From contig NZ_JAUSWX010000001.1 in the NCBI RefSeq assembly GCF_030815405.1, positions 1,116,001-1,180,000 of the forward strand: a stretch of DNA of 64,000 nt, in the 5' to 3' direction. The notes under the pieces were generated by a model. That model was not told the DNA's origin, searched no databases, and worked only from the letters and a program-made list of their open reading frames with translations. Positions 10,477-20,016 of the stretch are shown piece after piece. The DNA is from Agromyces albus. Lineage in GTDB: Bacteria > Actinomycetota > Actinomycetes > Actinomycetales > Microbacteriaceae. The position numbers and the translations under genes are program-made. Numbering within the stretch: the first letter of the stretch is position 1; the number at the start of each line of letters is the position of its first letter.

Positions 10477-10482
10477 ATTGTG
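10477..10482 (-). promoter_or_regulatory. -10 box of the Lrp-aminotransferase operon
   Basis: Reads CACAAT on the minus strand, six bases before the ATG at 10470; leaderless geometry. Confidence 0.5.
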
Positions 10483-10532
10483 ACAGTGACGGATGCCGCA
10501 GGCAAGCGATTCCGTTGATATCGAGCGTTTCA

Positions 10533-10568
10533 GCAACTGATTCCATGGTCTCACACTGAAGCAGTTGC
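10533..10568. promoter_or_regulatory. Inverted repeat between the Lrp operon and the FHA gene, candidate operator
   Basis: GCAACTG at 10533-10539 is matched by CAGTTGC at 10562-10568 (perfect 7-bp arms, 22-base spacer). It is the only obvious long dyad in the 137-base divergent region. Lrp proteins often bind spaced partial dyads here and autoregulate; assignment is an inference from position. Confidence 0.35.
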
Positions 10569-10607
10569 GATCTCATGACGCGATCGGAAGGTGCCAGACT
10601 GGACGGC

Positions 10608-11771
10608 ATGGTCGCCGGCACGTTCTCCAGTTCCGCGACGACCGGCGCGCCGGCGTGGGACGTGATCGTGGGCGACCGCTTCATCGCAGCGCTCGCCGCG
10701 CCCGCGCCCGATGCGGTTCTCTCAGCGCTCGCGGAGCGCGCGAGCGACCCCTCGCCGAGCATCGAAGCGCTCGTCGGGCTGATCCCGATCGGTCGCGAGC
10801 ATGCGGTCGAGTCGTTCGCGCTCGTCTGGTGGGCCGACGACGACGTGACGACCGTCACCGCGGTGGTGCGCGGTGAAGCCGTCGTCGACCTCGACTCGCC
10901 GGGCGGAAGCCGGCGCTTCGACTCGCGAGGCATCCGGCCATGGCACCTCGCCGACTTCCGTGACGTCGTGGCGTTGCGGCTCACCGGCTCGGACACCCCA
11001 CTCGGGCCGCTCGGCGTGGCGGCGCATGATGTCGAGCACGCGCGGGCGAGCCTCCGCGCCTCCGCCGTCGAGTGGTCGTCGGTGCCGAGGAGGCGATCTG
11101 CCACGGATGTCGCAAGCGCTGTCGTGGCGCCCGCCCTGAAACCCCACTCCTTCGATGAATTCGCCGCCGACACGGTGCTGCGCCCGCGCCCGTCCGCGAT
11201 CGATGCCGACACCGCGCTCACGCCGAGACCGGCCGCGAAGCCCGAGCCGATACCCACCCCGACGGTGCCGATCGATGTCCAGCTCGACGGTCTCCGGCCC
11301 GCCGTGCCGAGGGCGCCCACGGCGCACCCGGTACCGTCGCGCCAGCCGGCGGACGCGCCATCCGCTTCATCCGCCTCATCCGCTCCGCCGAAGGAAACGG
11401 ATCCAGTGCCGACCGGCCCGCGATTTCGCATCGCGGGTGAGCCGCCGCGCACCCTCACGGGACCGGTGCTCATCGGGCGGCGCCCCCTTCCGCCGCCGAT
11501 CGGCAGGGCCGGCGCGGCTCCCGAGCTCGTGGCGGTCGACTCGCCCACTGCAACCGTGTCCGGAACCCACCTCGAATTGCGGCTCGAAGGGGAGCGCCTC
11601 GTCGCGACCGACCTCCGCTCGACGAACGGCACGATCGTCCGAACGGCGAGAGGATCTCGTCGGATGCGGGCCGGCGAGTCCATCGTCGTGACTCCCGGCA
11701 CCACCCTCGACCTCGGAGACGATACGATCGTCGAGATCCTCCCCGCCCACGGAGCTCCGTTCCCCCAGTGA
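10608..11771 (+). CDS. FHA-domain protein, first gene of the kinase/EccC-like cluster
   Basis: Cytosolic phosphothreonine-binding adaptor, about 387 residues. The N-terminal 150 residues form an unnamed alpha/beta domain (WDVIVGDRFIAAL, SFALVWWADDDVTTVTAVVRGEAVVDLDSP) that I do not recognise; it resembles a PP2C-like sandwich only loosely. A Pro/Ala-rich linker follows (about residues 200-270). The C-terminal FHA domain has GPVLIGRRPLPPP, the SGTHLEL pair that binds phosphothreonine, and DLRSTNGTIV. I prefer the ATG at 10608 because CAGACT ends seven bases upstream; an ATG at 10575 is the alternative. It probably docks on substrates of the kinase encoded two genes downstream. The gap to the phosphatase gene is 25 bases. 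Confidence 0.8.
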   Translation: MVAGTFSSSATTGAPAWDVIVGDRFIAALAAPAPDAVLSALAERASDPSPSIEALVGLIPIGREHAVESFALVWWADDDVTTVTAVVRGEAVVDLDSPGGSRRFDSRGIRPWHLADFRDVVALRLTGSDTPLGPLGVAAHDVEHARASLRASAVEWSSVPRRRSATDVASAVVAPALKPHSFDEFAADTVLRPRPSAIDADTALTPRPAAKPEPIPTPTVPIDVQLDGLRPAVPRAPTAHPVPSRQPADAPSASSASSAPPKETDPVPTGPRFRIAGEPPRTLTGPVLIGRRPLPPPIGRAGAAPELVAVDSPTATVSGTHLELRLEGERLVATDLRSTNGTIVRTARGSRRMRAGESIVVTPGTTLDLGDDTIVEILPAHGAPFPQ

Positions 11772-11796
11772 ACCGAACAGACAGCAGGCCGCACCG

Positions 11797-12597
11797 GTGA
11801 CGCAGATAGGCAATGGCAACGCCCGCCATCGGGTCACCCTGCCAGACGGCACCGAGATCACCCTCGCGTGGGCGGCGATGACCGACACCGGTCTTCGTCG
11901 TGAGGTCAACGAAGACAGCTACATCGCCCAGGCTCCGATCTTCGCCGTCGCCGATGGAATGGGCGGCCATGCCGCGGGCGACTTCGCGAGTGCGGCCGTC
12001 GTCACGAGACTCGCCGAGCACGGTGGCAAGATCCTGATCGGAACTCCAGAGGTCGACGCAGCGCTGCGTCTGGCCGTGCAGGACATGGGCCGGGGCGCAG
12101 GCGTCACCGACGAGGGCAGCGGCACGACGGTCACGGGAGCGGCCCTGGGGGCGATCGCCGACGAGCCCGCCTGGATCGTCTTCAACATCGGCGACTCGCG
12201 TGTGTACCGGCTCGTGAGCGGAACGCTCGAGCAGTTGACGGTCGACCACTCGATCGTGCAGGAGCTCGTCGACGCCGGCCAGATCACGCGCGAAGAGGCC
12301 GACACGCATCCGCACTCGAACGTCATCACGCGTGCCGTCGGCTTCCATGAGGCGCCGATTCCCGACTACCGCGCGATCGCGGTCGAGGAGGGGATGCGGC
12401 TCCTCATCTGCTCCGACGGGCTCACGAAGGAGCTCACCTCCTATGGCATCCGGCATTTCCTCGTCGCCAACTCGAAAGCGGAGAAGGCGGGTCGACAGTT
12501 GCTCGATGCGGCACTCGGCAACGGCGGGCGCGACAACGTGACCGTCATCGTCGTCGACGTGCTGAGCGTCGTTCGCCCGGAGACCGCGCAGAGCTGA
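11797..12597 (+). CDS. PP2C-family serine/threonine phosphatase
   Basis: Metal-dependent protein phosphatase, 266 residues, a single PP2C domain with no membrane segment. The motifs occur in order: TDTGLRREVNEDSYIA (N-terminal metal site), VADGMGGHAAGDFAS (core Asp and Gly), WIVFNIGDSRVYRLVSG, LLICSDGLTKELT, and the last Asp in GGRDNVTVIVVDV. The GTG at 11797 begins the alignable region; the ribosome site is weak. It is the expected antagonist of the Ser/Thr kinase next door, resembling PstP-PknB pairs. A separate promoter-like region follows, so phosphatase and kinase may be partly uncoupled. Confidence 0.95.
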   Translation: MTQIGNGNARHRVTLPDGTEITLAWAAMTDTGLRREVNEDSYIAQAPIFAVADGMGGHAAGDFASAAVVTRLAEHGGKILIGTPEVDAALRLAVQDMGRGAGVTDEGSGTTVTGAALGAIADEPAWIVFNIGDSRVYRLVSGTLEQLTVDHSIVQELVDAGQITREEADTHPHSNVITRAVGFHEAPIPDYRAIAVEEGMRLLICSDGLTKELTSYGIRHFLVANSKAEKAGRQLLDAALGNGGRDNVTVIVVDVLSVVRPETAQS

Positions 12598-12616
12598 CTG
12601 ACCGCCTCGGTATTTT

Positions 12617-12645
12617 CGCGACGCCGAGTGTCGCGCATCTACAAT
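12617..12645 (+). promoter_or_regulatory. Promoter with dyad upstream of the membrane kinase
   Basis: CGCGAC at 12617-12622 pairs with GTCGCG at 12630-12635 (7-base spacer), directly followed by a good -10, TACAAT, at 12640-12645. This leaves a leader of about 60 bases with GGGAGGA as ribosome site. The dyad covers the -35 position, suggesting repressor or activator control. Confidence 0.5.
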
Positions 12646-12710
12646 GATGGACACCCGGCGCCGCCGGCTCCGGTCGGCGTGGATCGGCCCGAAGACCACT
12701 GGGAGGACCG

Positions 12711-14126
12711 TTGTCGAGGCGACTGCCGTCCACTCCGCCCAGCCTCCCCGGCTTCGCATTCATCCGCGTGCTCGGCTCCGGCGGCTTCGCCGACGTGTTC
12801 CTGTATGAGCAGAACATGCCGAGGCGCCTCGTGGCCGTCAAGGTGCTCCTCGCGGAGGTCGTGAACGACGGGCTCCGCCAGATGTTCCAGGCCGAGGCCA
12901 ATCTCATGGCCCAACTGAGCTCGCATCCGTCGATCCTCACCGTGTACCAGGCGAGCGTCGCCGCCGACGGCCGCCCGTACCTCGTGATGGAGTACTGCTC
13001 GGCGACGCTCGGCCAGCGCTACCGCGCGGTCCAGTTGCCGATCGCCGAAGTGCTCTCGATCGGCGTGCGCATCGCGAGCGCCGTCGAGACGGCGCATCGG
13101 CAGGGGGTGCTGCATCGCGACATCAAGCCCTCGAACATCCTGACGACGGCCTACGGGCATCCGGTGCTGTCCGACTTCGGCATCGCGGCGACCCTCGGCG
13201 AGGCCGAGTCGGTCGAGGCGATCGGCCTCTCGATCCCGTGGTCGGCACCCGAGGTGCTCCATGACGAGGTCTCCGGCTCCGTCGCGAGCGAGGTCTGGTC
13301 GCTCGGTGCCACGGTGTACTCGTTGCTCGCGGGGCGGAGTCCCTTCGAGGTCCTTGGCGGCGACAACGGGTCGAGCGCGCTGATGGCACGCATCGACAAG
13401 GCGAAACCATCCCCGACCGGTCGAGTGGATGTGCCGAGGTCGCTCGAGGCGGTGCTCGCTCGCTCGATGTCGCGACGTCCCGCGATGCGGCAGGCGAGCG
13501 CACTCGAGTTCATCCGCGACCTCCAATCGGTGGAGGAGGAGCTCGGCCTTCCGCAGACACCGCTCGAGGTCGCAATGGACGATTGGGCGCTCGCAACCGC
13601 CGTCGACCTCGACGACCGCACACGGATCACGGGTGGGAATGCCGCCGGTGCCGTGGATTCCCGCCGGAAACGGCGCCGCGCTGCCCAGGTCTCGGGCACG
13701 GTGCAGGGCCTCGAGTCCCGCTCTCCCGAATCCAGTTCCGGCCGAAGCCGTCGCAGGACGCCCCCCAGCACGGGGCGTCTCGCCTGGGGCGTCTCGATCG
13801 TCGCGGCGTTGCTCGTCGCGATCGTGGGTGCCGGCGTGCTCGCCATCGTGCAGGGCACACGATCGATCCCCGTCGTCAGCGACGTGGAAGCGGTCGTCGA
13901 GGAAGCCGCGGTCATCTTCTCATGGGACGACCCGGGGATCGAGCCCGGCGACGCGTATATCGTCACGGTCGACGGCGAGGCCTCGCCGATGCAACGGGAA
14001 CCCCGCTTCCTCGTCGAGATCGATGGCCAGAATCGGGTCTGCGCGAGCGTCACGGTCACTCGCGACGGCAAATCCGGACAGCCGAGCGCCGAACGCTGCA
14101 TCGATCTCGACGGGGCGGCGGGTTGA
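12711..14126 (+). CDS. Membrane serine/threonine protein kinase with FN3-like ectodomain
   Basis: Eukaryotic-type kinase, 471 residues. The kinase domain covers about residues 14-270: glycine loop GSGGFADVF, Lys44 in VAVKVLL, the catalytic loop HRDIKPSN (His135, Asp137) and the DFGIA metal site. All key residues are present. A Ser/Arg-rich linker leads to one membrane span, about 358-382 (SIVAALLVAIVGAGVLAIV). The outside part is only about 90 residues. It has no PASTA repeats; instead FSWDDPGIEPGDAYIVTVDG looks like an FN3/Ig sandwich. The start is a TTG at 12711 with GGGAGGA four bases upstream. Its stop overlaps the ATG of the giant surface gene (TGATG). Likely substrate readers are the two FHA proteins of the cluster. 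Confidence 0.93.
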   Translation: MSRRLPSTPPSLPGFAFIRVLGSGGFADVFLYEQNMPRRLVAVKVLLAEVVNDGLRQMFQAEANLMAQLSSHPSILTVYQASVAADGRPYLVMEYCSATLGQRYRAVQLPIAEVLSIGVRIASAVETAHRQGVLHRDIKPSNILTTAYGHPVLSDFGIAATLGEAESVEAIGLSIPWSAPEVLHDEVSGSVASEVWSLGATVYSLLAGRSPFEVLGGDNGSSALMARIDKAKPSPTGRVDVPRSLEAVLARSMSRRPAMRQASALEFIRDLQSVEEELGLPQTPLEVAMDDWALATAVDLDDRTRITGGNAAGAVDSRRKRRRAAQVSGTVQGLESRSPESSSGRSRRRTPPSTGRLAWGVSIVAALLVAIVGAGVLAIVQGTRSIPVVSDVEAVVEEAAVIFSWDDPGIEPGDAYIVTVDGEASPMQREPRFLVEIDGQNRVCASVTVTRDGKSGQPSAERCIDLDGAAG

Positions 14127-17100
14127 TGCGCCTGCCCCGTCTCAGCGCCCACCGGTCTGCACTCGCGACGGCCGGTGCCGTGACGGCGATCGTCGCGCTC
14201 GTCGCCGGAGTGGCGGTGGCATCCGGGGGATACGCTGCACAGCGCGTCGACCTGGGCGACGCGTCGGTCTGGGTCGCGAGCGAGAACCGGCAGTCGGTCG
14301 GCCGGGCGAACACCGCGGTGCTCGAGCTCAATTCGGTCGTCGACGCGGGCGGTTCGGATCTCGACGTCGTGCAGGCCGACTCGACGGTGCTCGTGCTCGA
14401 CCACGAGCGGGCGAGCGTCGGCATCGTCGACCCCACGACGTCGACGATGATCGACACCGTCGCGGTGCCGCCCGGCGAGACGTCGCTCGCCATCGCCGGC
14501 TCACGCGTCGTGATCGCCGCCGCGGGCGACGTCTGGTCGGTGCCCGTGGCCGAGCTCGCCGAGTTCGACAGCGACGCAGAGCCCGTGCTCACCTTCGGCG
14601 CCGGATCTGTCACCTCGGTCGACGAGGCGGGAACGCTCTTCGCGTACACGCCGTCGACGGGCGTCGTCGCCCGCGTCGACGCAGCCGAGGCGGAGACGGT
14701 GGCCACGCGCTGGCAGTTGGAGCCGATCTCCGGAAGCCCCGAGGTGCAGATCACATCCGTCGGAGGACGTTGGGCGGTGCTCGATGTCAGCGGGCGCATG
14801 CTGCACCTCGAGGGCCGCTCCCCGCTCGACCTCTCCGGGATGCTCTCACCCAACGACGCCCCCAAGCTGCAAGCGGCTTCGCTCACGGGCGACGAAGTGG
14901 CGATCGCGTCCCGCCGCGGCCTCATCGCCGTGGGTCTCGACGGCGCGGAGCCGCGCGAGCTCGTCGGCGGCCGCTCGGGCACGCCGGCGGCGCCCTTCGT
15001 CCACGAGGGATGCCTGCACGCCGCGTGGGCGCTCGGCTCGGCATGGCGATCGTGCGCTCCGAGCAACGAACGGCTCATCGACCTCGACGGCGCGGCCGGC
15101 GCCGAGCTCTCATACCTCGCCAACGGGGGCGCGCTCGTGCTGAACGACCGGGACTCCGGCAAGACGTGGGCCGCATCGGCCGACTACGGACTCATCGACA
15201 ACTGGGACCTGCTGCTCGCCGCGGAGCGAGACGAGGAGACCGTCGAGCAGAACGACCCCGACAAGAAGCCCACGATCGAGAAGAGTCAGGTTCCGCCCGT
15301 GGCGGAGGCCGACGAGTTCGGAGCACGGCCGGGCCGATCGACCGTGCTGCCGATACTCCTGAACGACTACGACGCGAACGGCGACGTGCTCGTCGTGGAC
15401 TCGATCGACGGCGAGCTGCCGCCCGGCGCCCGGCTCGATCTCATCGCGAACAACCAGCAGCTGCAGCTCACGCTCGACGACGCGGCATCCGGCACCCTCG
15501 CCTTCGGCTACACCGTCGGCGACGGCCGGGGCGGCGCCGCGCATGCCACCGTGCAGATCGCCGTACGCGAGCCCGATGAGAACGCGCCGCCCGAGCAGAA
15601 GCGCCAGTCGCGCGCATCGGTCGCGTCGCAGGGGCGGGTGACCACGCCGGTGCTCGGCGACTGGGTCGACCCCGACGGCGATCCGTTCTTCCTCCTTCAG
15701 GCAGCGGTGGAGGCGCCCGACGCGATCTCGTCGACGGCCGACGGCATCGTCGTGTTCGACGAGAAGGGCGCTCCCGCTGCGATGCGCACGGTCTCGCTCG
15801 TCGTGTCCGACGGCCCCGCCGAGGCCGCCGGCACCCTCGAGATCTCGGTGCGGGCGCCGGGCGACGTCGAGCTCGTCGCCGACCCCTTCGTGGCGCTCGC
15901 GACCGCCGGGCAGGAGATCCGCGTCGAACCGTTGCGCTACGTTCGCGGCGGCTCGGGCCAGGTGCGGCTGAGTGCGGTGCCCGCGAAGCCCGATGTGCAG
16001 CTCACGCCCGACTTCGACGGGGGTACCTTCCGCTTCACGAGCGCGGTGGAGGGCACCCACTATCTCGAGTACACGGCGACCGACGGGTCCCAGATGGCGA
16101 CCGGTCTCGTGCGCGTCGAGGTCTCGGCGCCGCCCCAGCGCGACACGACGCCGATCACCGTGCCGCACACCGCGTTCGTCCGCGCGAACCAGCCCGTCGA
16201 CGTCGACGTGCTCGCGACCGACATCGACCCGACGGGCGGTGTGCTCATCGTGACGGGCCTCACCGACACCGCCGAGGACGAGGGCGTGCGAGTCGAGGTC
16301 ATCGATCACCGCATCCTGCGGGTCACGCTCTCACGACCCCTCGACACCGGATCGACGACGTTCGGCTATCGCGTGAGCAACGGGCTCGCCGACGCCGAGG
16401 GCGAGGTGACGCTCGTCGAGGTCCCGGAACCCGAGCGAACCCAACCGCCCGTCGCCGCCGCCGACACGATCTCCTCGCGCACCGGCGATGTCATCGACAT
16501 CGCCGTGCTCGACAACGACGAACATCCCGATGCGCTCCCGCTCACACTCGCCGCCGACCTCGACCAGAAGCCCGCCGCCGGTCTGCTGTTCGTCGACGGC
16601 GACCGCCTCCGGTACTTCGCGCCCGAGGAGCCGGGCGAATTCGAGGCCGTCTACCGGGTGCTCGCCCCAGACGGGCAATACGCCACCGCGAGCGTGGCGA
16701 TCTCGGTGCGGGTCGCCGACCCCGAGACGAACACCCCGCCCGTGCCGGCGACGGTCACCGCGCGGGTGCTCACCGGCGAGACGGTGCGCATCCCCATCCC
16801 GCTCGGCGGCGCGGACCCCGACGGCGACTCGGTGCAACTGCTCGGCCAGGAATCGAATCCCGAGCGCGGCACGGTGGTCGACCGGGGCGGCGATTGGCTC
16901 GAGTACCAGGCGGGCGAGTACTCCGCAGGAACGGACACGTTCCAGTACGCCGTCGTCGACGCGCTCGGCGCTCGCGCCACCGGCACCGTGCGCGTCGGCA
17001 TCGCGCCGAGGCTCGATGGCGCCCGAGCTCCGATCGCCGTCGAGGACAAGGTCACCGTGCGCCCAGGGCGGACCATCTCCGTGCGAGTGCTCGAGAACGA

Positions 17101-20002
17101 CTCGGATCCCGACGGGGGAGCGCTCACCCTCCGCTCGGTCGAGCCCACGACGGGGCGAGCCACCGCGATCGTCGACGGCGACCGCATCGAGGTCACCTTG
17201 CCCGACGGCGAGCAGGTGCACGGATTCATCTACACCGTCGAGAACGAGCATCTCGGCGAGGCGTCGAGCTACCTCACCGTCGAGGCCCGGCACGACGCCC
17301 CGCTTGCACGACCTGAGGCGTCCGACATGGTGCTGAGCCTCAGCGACATCCTCGACAAGGAGCGGATCGACGTCCCGGTGCTCCGCAACGTGTTCCTCGC
17401 CGACGGTGCCGCCGCCGACCTCACCGTCGGTCTCGTCGATGGCTACACGCGCGGCGTGGAGGTGCGCCGAGACGGCAGCATCCGCGTCGAGATCCAGGAT
17501 CATCGACGCATCATCCCCTTCTCGGTCGGCCATCCCGAAGACCCAGACCTCACGGCGTATGCCTTCATCTGGATGCCCGGCCGAGACGACGCACTGCCGC
17601 AGTTGCGCCGCGATGCACCACGGGTGCAGGTCGTGAGCGGCGAAGAGGTGCGGATCGAGCTCGATGAGTTCGTGATCGCGGCATCCGGTCGTCCGGTTCG
17701 GTTGACGGATGCCGCGACCGTGCGCGCCTCGCATGATGACGGCACCGACCTTGTGGTCGACCACGACTCGCTCCGCTATCAGAGCGAGAACGGCTACTTC
17801 GGCCCGGCGTCGCTCTCGTTCACCGTGACCGACGGCGAGTCCGCCGCGGACCCGACCGGCCGCACCGGCACGATCGTGATCCCGATCAACGTGTTGCCGA
17901 CCGAGAACCAGCCTCCGGTGTTCACCGGCGGGGTCATCGACTTCGAGCCGGGACAGTCGAAGACGATCGAGCTCGTGAAGCTCACGAACTACCCCTATCC
18001 CGACGAGGTCGACAAGCTCGAGTTCGAGGTGCTTCCGCCGTTCGCCGACGGCTTCGACGTCGCATTGTCGGGCGACGAGCTCACGATCGAGGCCTCGGAA
18101 TCGACGGTGAAGGGAACGAGCGCATCGGTGGCGGTCGGCGTCACCGATCCGGCAGGCGCCGGGCGGGCAGGCCGGATCGACCTGCGCGTCGTGCCGTCGA
18201 CCAGGCCGATCGCGCAACCGGCGGCCGACAGCGCGATCGCAGCTCGTGGCCAGACGACGTCGATCGATGTGCTCGCGAACGATCGCGCCACGAACCCGTT
18301 CCCGCAGACCCCGGTGCGGGTGGTCGGCGTGCGTGGCCTCGACGACGAGAGCCTCCCCGCGGGGGTCACGATCGAACCCAGCTCCGACCGCTCCACCCTC
18401 GCGGTGTCGGTCGACCCGGCGGCCGCGCCCGTGAACACGACCCTGCAGTACCAGGTCGCCGACGCCACCGACGACCCCAGCCGGTACGCGTGGGGAACGG
18501 TCACGATCTCGGTGCAGGACCGGCCCGATCCCGTCACCGGCCCACTGGTGACCGGATACGGCGACGGCACCCTCGACGTGACCTTCGGCGCCGGCGGATT
18601 CAACAACTCACCGATCAGCGGATACGAGATCGCGCTGCTCGCCCCGAGCGGACGCGACGTCGTGCAGACCTCCACCTGCGCAGCGACGACCTGCACGATC
18701 GCGACGCCGGGCAACGGCGAGGCGAACGCCGTCATCGTGCAGATCCAGGCACGCAACGGCATCGGACTCTCCGACCCCGTCGAAGCACCCGGCCCGATCT
18801 GGTCCGACGTCGTGCCGCCGCCGCCGACAGACCTCCGCGCGTTGCCGCTCAACCGTCAACTCCGCATCGAGTGGACGCCCGTGTCGACCGGGGCGGGCAG
18901 CAGCGTCGGCTCCTACGTCGTGACCGTCGCCGGCGTCTCGACCGAGGTGTCGGTGGCGAGCGCCTGCACGGCGACCGTCTGCGGCGTGGAGTCGCAGTTC
19001 CTCGAGAACGGCAGCCAGGTGCCGTTCACCGTGAGCGCACGCAACCAGGCCTACGCCGCGCTCACCGTATGGAACGAGGCAGGCGGCTCCGGCACTCCGT
19101 TCGGGGCGCCTGTCGCGGGTGGCATCGCGGTGAACGGCGACGCGCTCGCCGGCTCGGTGACGGTGTCGTGGTCGCCCTTCTCGGGCAACGGCGACGCGAT
19201 CGGCGGGTACTTCGTGCAGCGGCTCGTCGAGGGCGAGTCGAGCGTGCCGACAGGGCCGCAGGCGTGCGGAGTGACGAGCCCGGCGCCGGGAACAGTCGTC
19301 GCACCGGCTACCGGCGGCAGCGTCGCCGAGGTCGTGCACGTTGGCCCCGAAGCCACGAGCGTGCAGTTCGCCGGAACGGCCACCGAGGCCGCCACGTACT
19401 CGTTCCTCGTGTGGGGATTCAACCGAGCCGCCTGCGTCAACACCGAGGTCGGGAGCACGGTCGTGCGCCCCGCGCCGGGCGGCGCGGGCCCCGTGCAGAG
19501 CGCGATGGCCTGGATGAACATCGAGACCTGGGACCGATACATCGAGAAGGTCGAGGGGAACGCGTGGCGATACGAGATCGTCGCGGTCGACGCCAACGGC
19601 GCCCACATCCCGGGAACGGTGAGGGACTTCAGCGGATCGGGATGGCTCCGCCAGCTCCTCAACCGTCCGTTCGGCGAGGCGGCGCGGTTCCAGGTGCGGG
19701 CGTGCACCTTGTGGGGAAGTTGCGGGCCGTGGTCGCAGACCCAGCCGACCGATGCCGAGCCCTCGCTCACCTTCGCCCTGCCGAGCCGCGTGTGGAACGA
19801 GACGACGAAGACGTGGTCGTGGACCGCTGCCCCGGAGAACTCCGGCCTGCCGGCGGTCTTCTGGTGCGGTGTGGACGGCGAGAAGGACGGGCGCTTGTCA
19901 CAGTCGGCGACGACGTGCGAGATCCCCGACGCGAAACCAGGGGAACGGGTCTGGTTGGATGTTGAAGTCGCCGGCGTGAAGGCCCGCTACCAGAACTTCT
20001 GA
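14126..20002 (+). CDS. Giant Ig/cadherin-like and FN3-repeat surface protein (1958 aa)
   Basis: Very large exported or anchored protein. A signal anchor covers residues 13-35 (TAGAVTAIVALVAGVAVASG). Residues 60-390 look like a beta-propeller (repeated VWVAS, VLVLDHERA, WSVPVAEL strands). From about 390 to 1460 there are successive Ig/cadherin-like modules, each opening with a [IV]L.ND.D or DPDGD motif. Examples are LLNDYDANGDVLVV (~400), DPDGDPFFL (~515), LDNDEHPDALPL (~795), ADPDGDSVQL (~896) and LENDSDPDGGALTL (~989). Such Asp clusters often bind calcium. Residues 1470-1860 are FN3-like. No LPxTG, dockerin or C-terminal membrane anchor is present. The gene starts on the kinase stop and ends 14 bases before moxR. 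It probably builds or contacts a cell-surface structure. Confidence 0.9.
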   Translation: MRLPRLSAHRSALATAGAVTAIVALVAGVAVASGGYAAQRVDLGDASVWVASENRQSVGRANTAVLELNSVVDAGGSDLDVVQADSTVLVLDHERASVGIVDPTTSTMIDTVAVPPGETSLAIAGSRVVIAAAGDVWSVPVAELAEFDSDAEPVLTFGAGSVTSVDEAGTLFAYTPSTGVVARVDAAEAETVATRWQLEPISGSPEVQITSVGGRWAVLDVSGRMLHLEGRSPLDLSGMLSPNDAPKLQAASLTGDEVAIASRRGLIAVGLDGAEPRELVGGRSGTPAAPFVHEGCLHAAWALGSAWRSCAPSNERLIDLDGAAGAELSYLANGGALVLNDRDSGKTWAASADYGLIDNWDLLLAAERDEETVEQNDPDKKPTIEKSQVPPVAEADEFGARPGRSTVLPILLNDYDANGDVLVVDSIDGELPPGARLDLIANNQQLQLTLDDAASGTLAFGYTVGDGRGGAAHATVQIAVREPDENAPPEQKRQSRASVASQGRVTTPVLGDWVDPDGDPFFLLQAAVEAPDAISSTADGIVVFDEKGAPAAMRTVSLVVSDGPAEAAGTLEISVRAPGDVELVADPFVALATAGQEIRVEPLRYVRGGSGQVRLSAVPAKPDVQLTPDFDGGTFRFTSAVEGTHYLEYTATDGSQMATGLVRVEVSAPPQRDTTPITVPHTAFVRANQPVDVDVLATDIDPTGGVLIVTGLTDTAEDEGVRVEVIDHRILRVTLSRPLDTGSTTFGYRVSNGLADAEGEVTLVEVPEPERTQPPVAAADTISSRTGDVIDIAVLDNDEHPDALPLTLAADLDQKPAAGLLFVDGDRLRYFAPEEPGEFEAVYRVLAPDGQYATASVAISVRVADPETNTPPVPATVTARVLTGETVRIPIPLGGADPDGDSVQLLGQESNPERGTVVDRGGDWLEYQAGEYSAGTDTFQYAVVDALGARATGTVRVGIAPRLDGARAPIAVEDKVTVRPGRTISVRVLENDSDPDGGALTLRSVEPTTGRATAIVDGDRIEVTLPDGEQVHGFIYTVENEHLGEASSYLTVEARHDAPLARPEASDMVLSLSDILDKERIDVPVLRNVFLADGAAADLTVGLVDGYTRGVEVRRDGSIRVEIQDHRRIIPFSVGHPEDPDLTAYAFIWMPGRDDALPQLRRDAPRVQVVSGEEVRIELDEFVIAASGRPVRLTDAATVRASHDDGTDLVVDHDSLRYQSENGYFGPASLSFTVTDGESAADPTGRTGTIVIPINVLPTENQPPVFTGGVIDFEPGQSKTIELVKLTNYPYPDEVDKLEFEVLPPFADGFDVALSGDELTIEASESTVKGTSASVAVGVTDPAGAGRAGRIDLRVVPSTRPIAQPAADSAIAARGQTTSIDVLANDRATNPFPQTPVRVVGVRGLDDESLPAGVTIEPSSDRSTLAVSVDPAAAPVNTTLQYQVADATDDPSRYAWGTVTISVQDRPDPVTGPLVTGYGDGTLDVTFGAGGFNNSPISGYEIALLAPSGRDVVQTSTCAATTCTIATPGNGEANAVIVQIQARNGIGLSDPVEAPGPIWSDVVPPPPTDLRALPLNRQLRIEWTPVSTGAGSSVGSYVVTVAGVSTEVSVASACTATVCGVESQFLENGSQVPFTVSARNQAYAALTVWNEAGGSGTPFGAPVAGGIAVNGDALAGSVTVSWSPFSGNGDAIGGYFVQRLVEGESSVPTGPQACGVTSPAPGTVVAPATGGSVAEVVHVGPEATSVQFAGTATEAATYSFLVWGFNRAACVNTEVGSTVVRPAPGGAGPVQSAMAWMNIETWDRYIEKVEGNAWRYEIVAVDANGAHIPGTVRDFSGSGWLRQLLNRPFGEAARFQVRACTLWGSCGPWSQTQPTDAEPSLTFALPSRVWNETTKTWSWTAAPENSGLPAVFWCGVDGEKDGRLSQSATTCEIPDAKPGERVWLDVEVAGVKARYQNF

Positions 20003-20016
20003 TCGAAGGAGCAACG

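Noticed and set aside
8521..10518. 665-codon plus-strand frame across the aminotransferase and Lrp genes
   Set aside because: Both overlapped genes are certain on the minus strand; the frame shows no conserved motif.
16331..18217. 628-codon minus-strand frame inside the giant surface gene
   Set aside because: Antisense of repeated Asp/Gly/Val-rich modules; no start signal and no recognisable domain.
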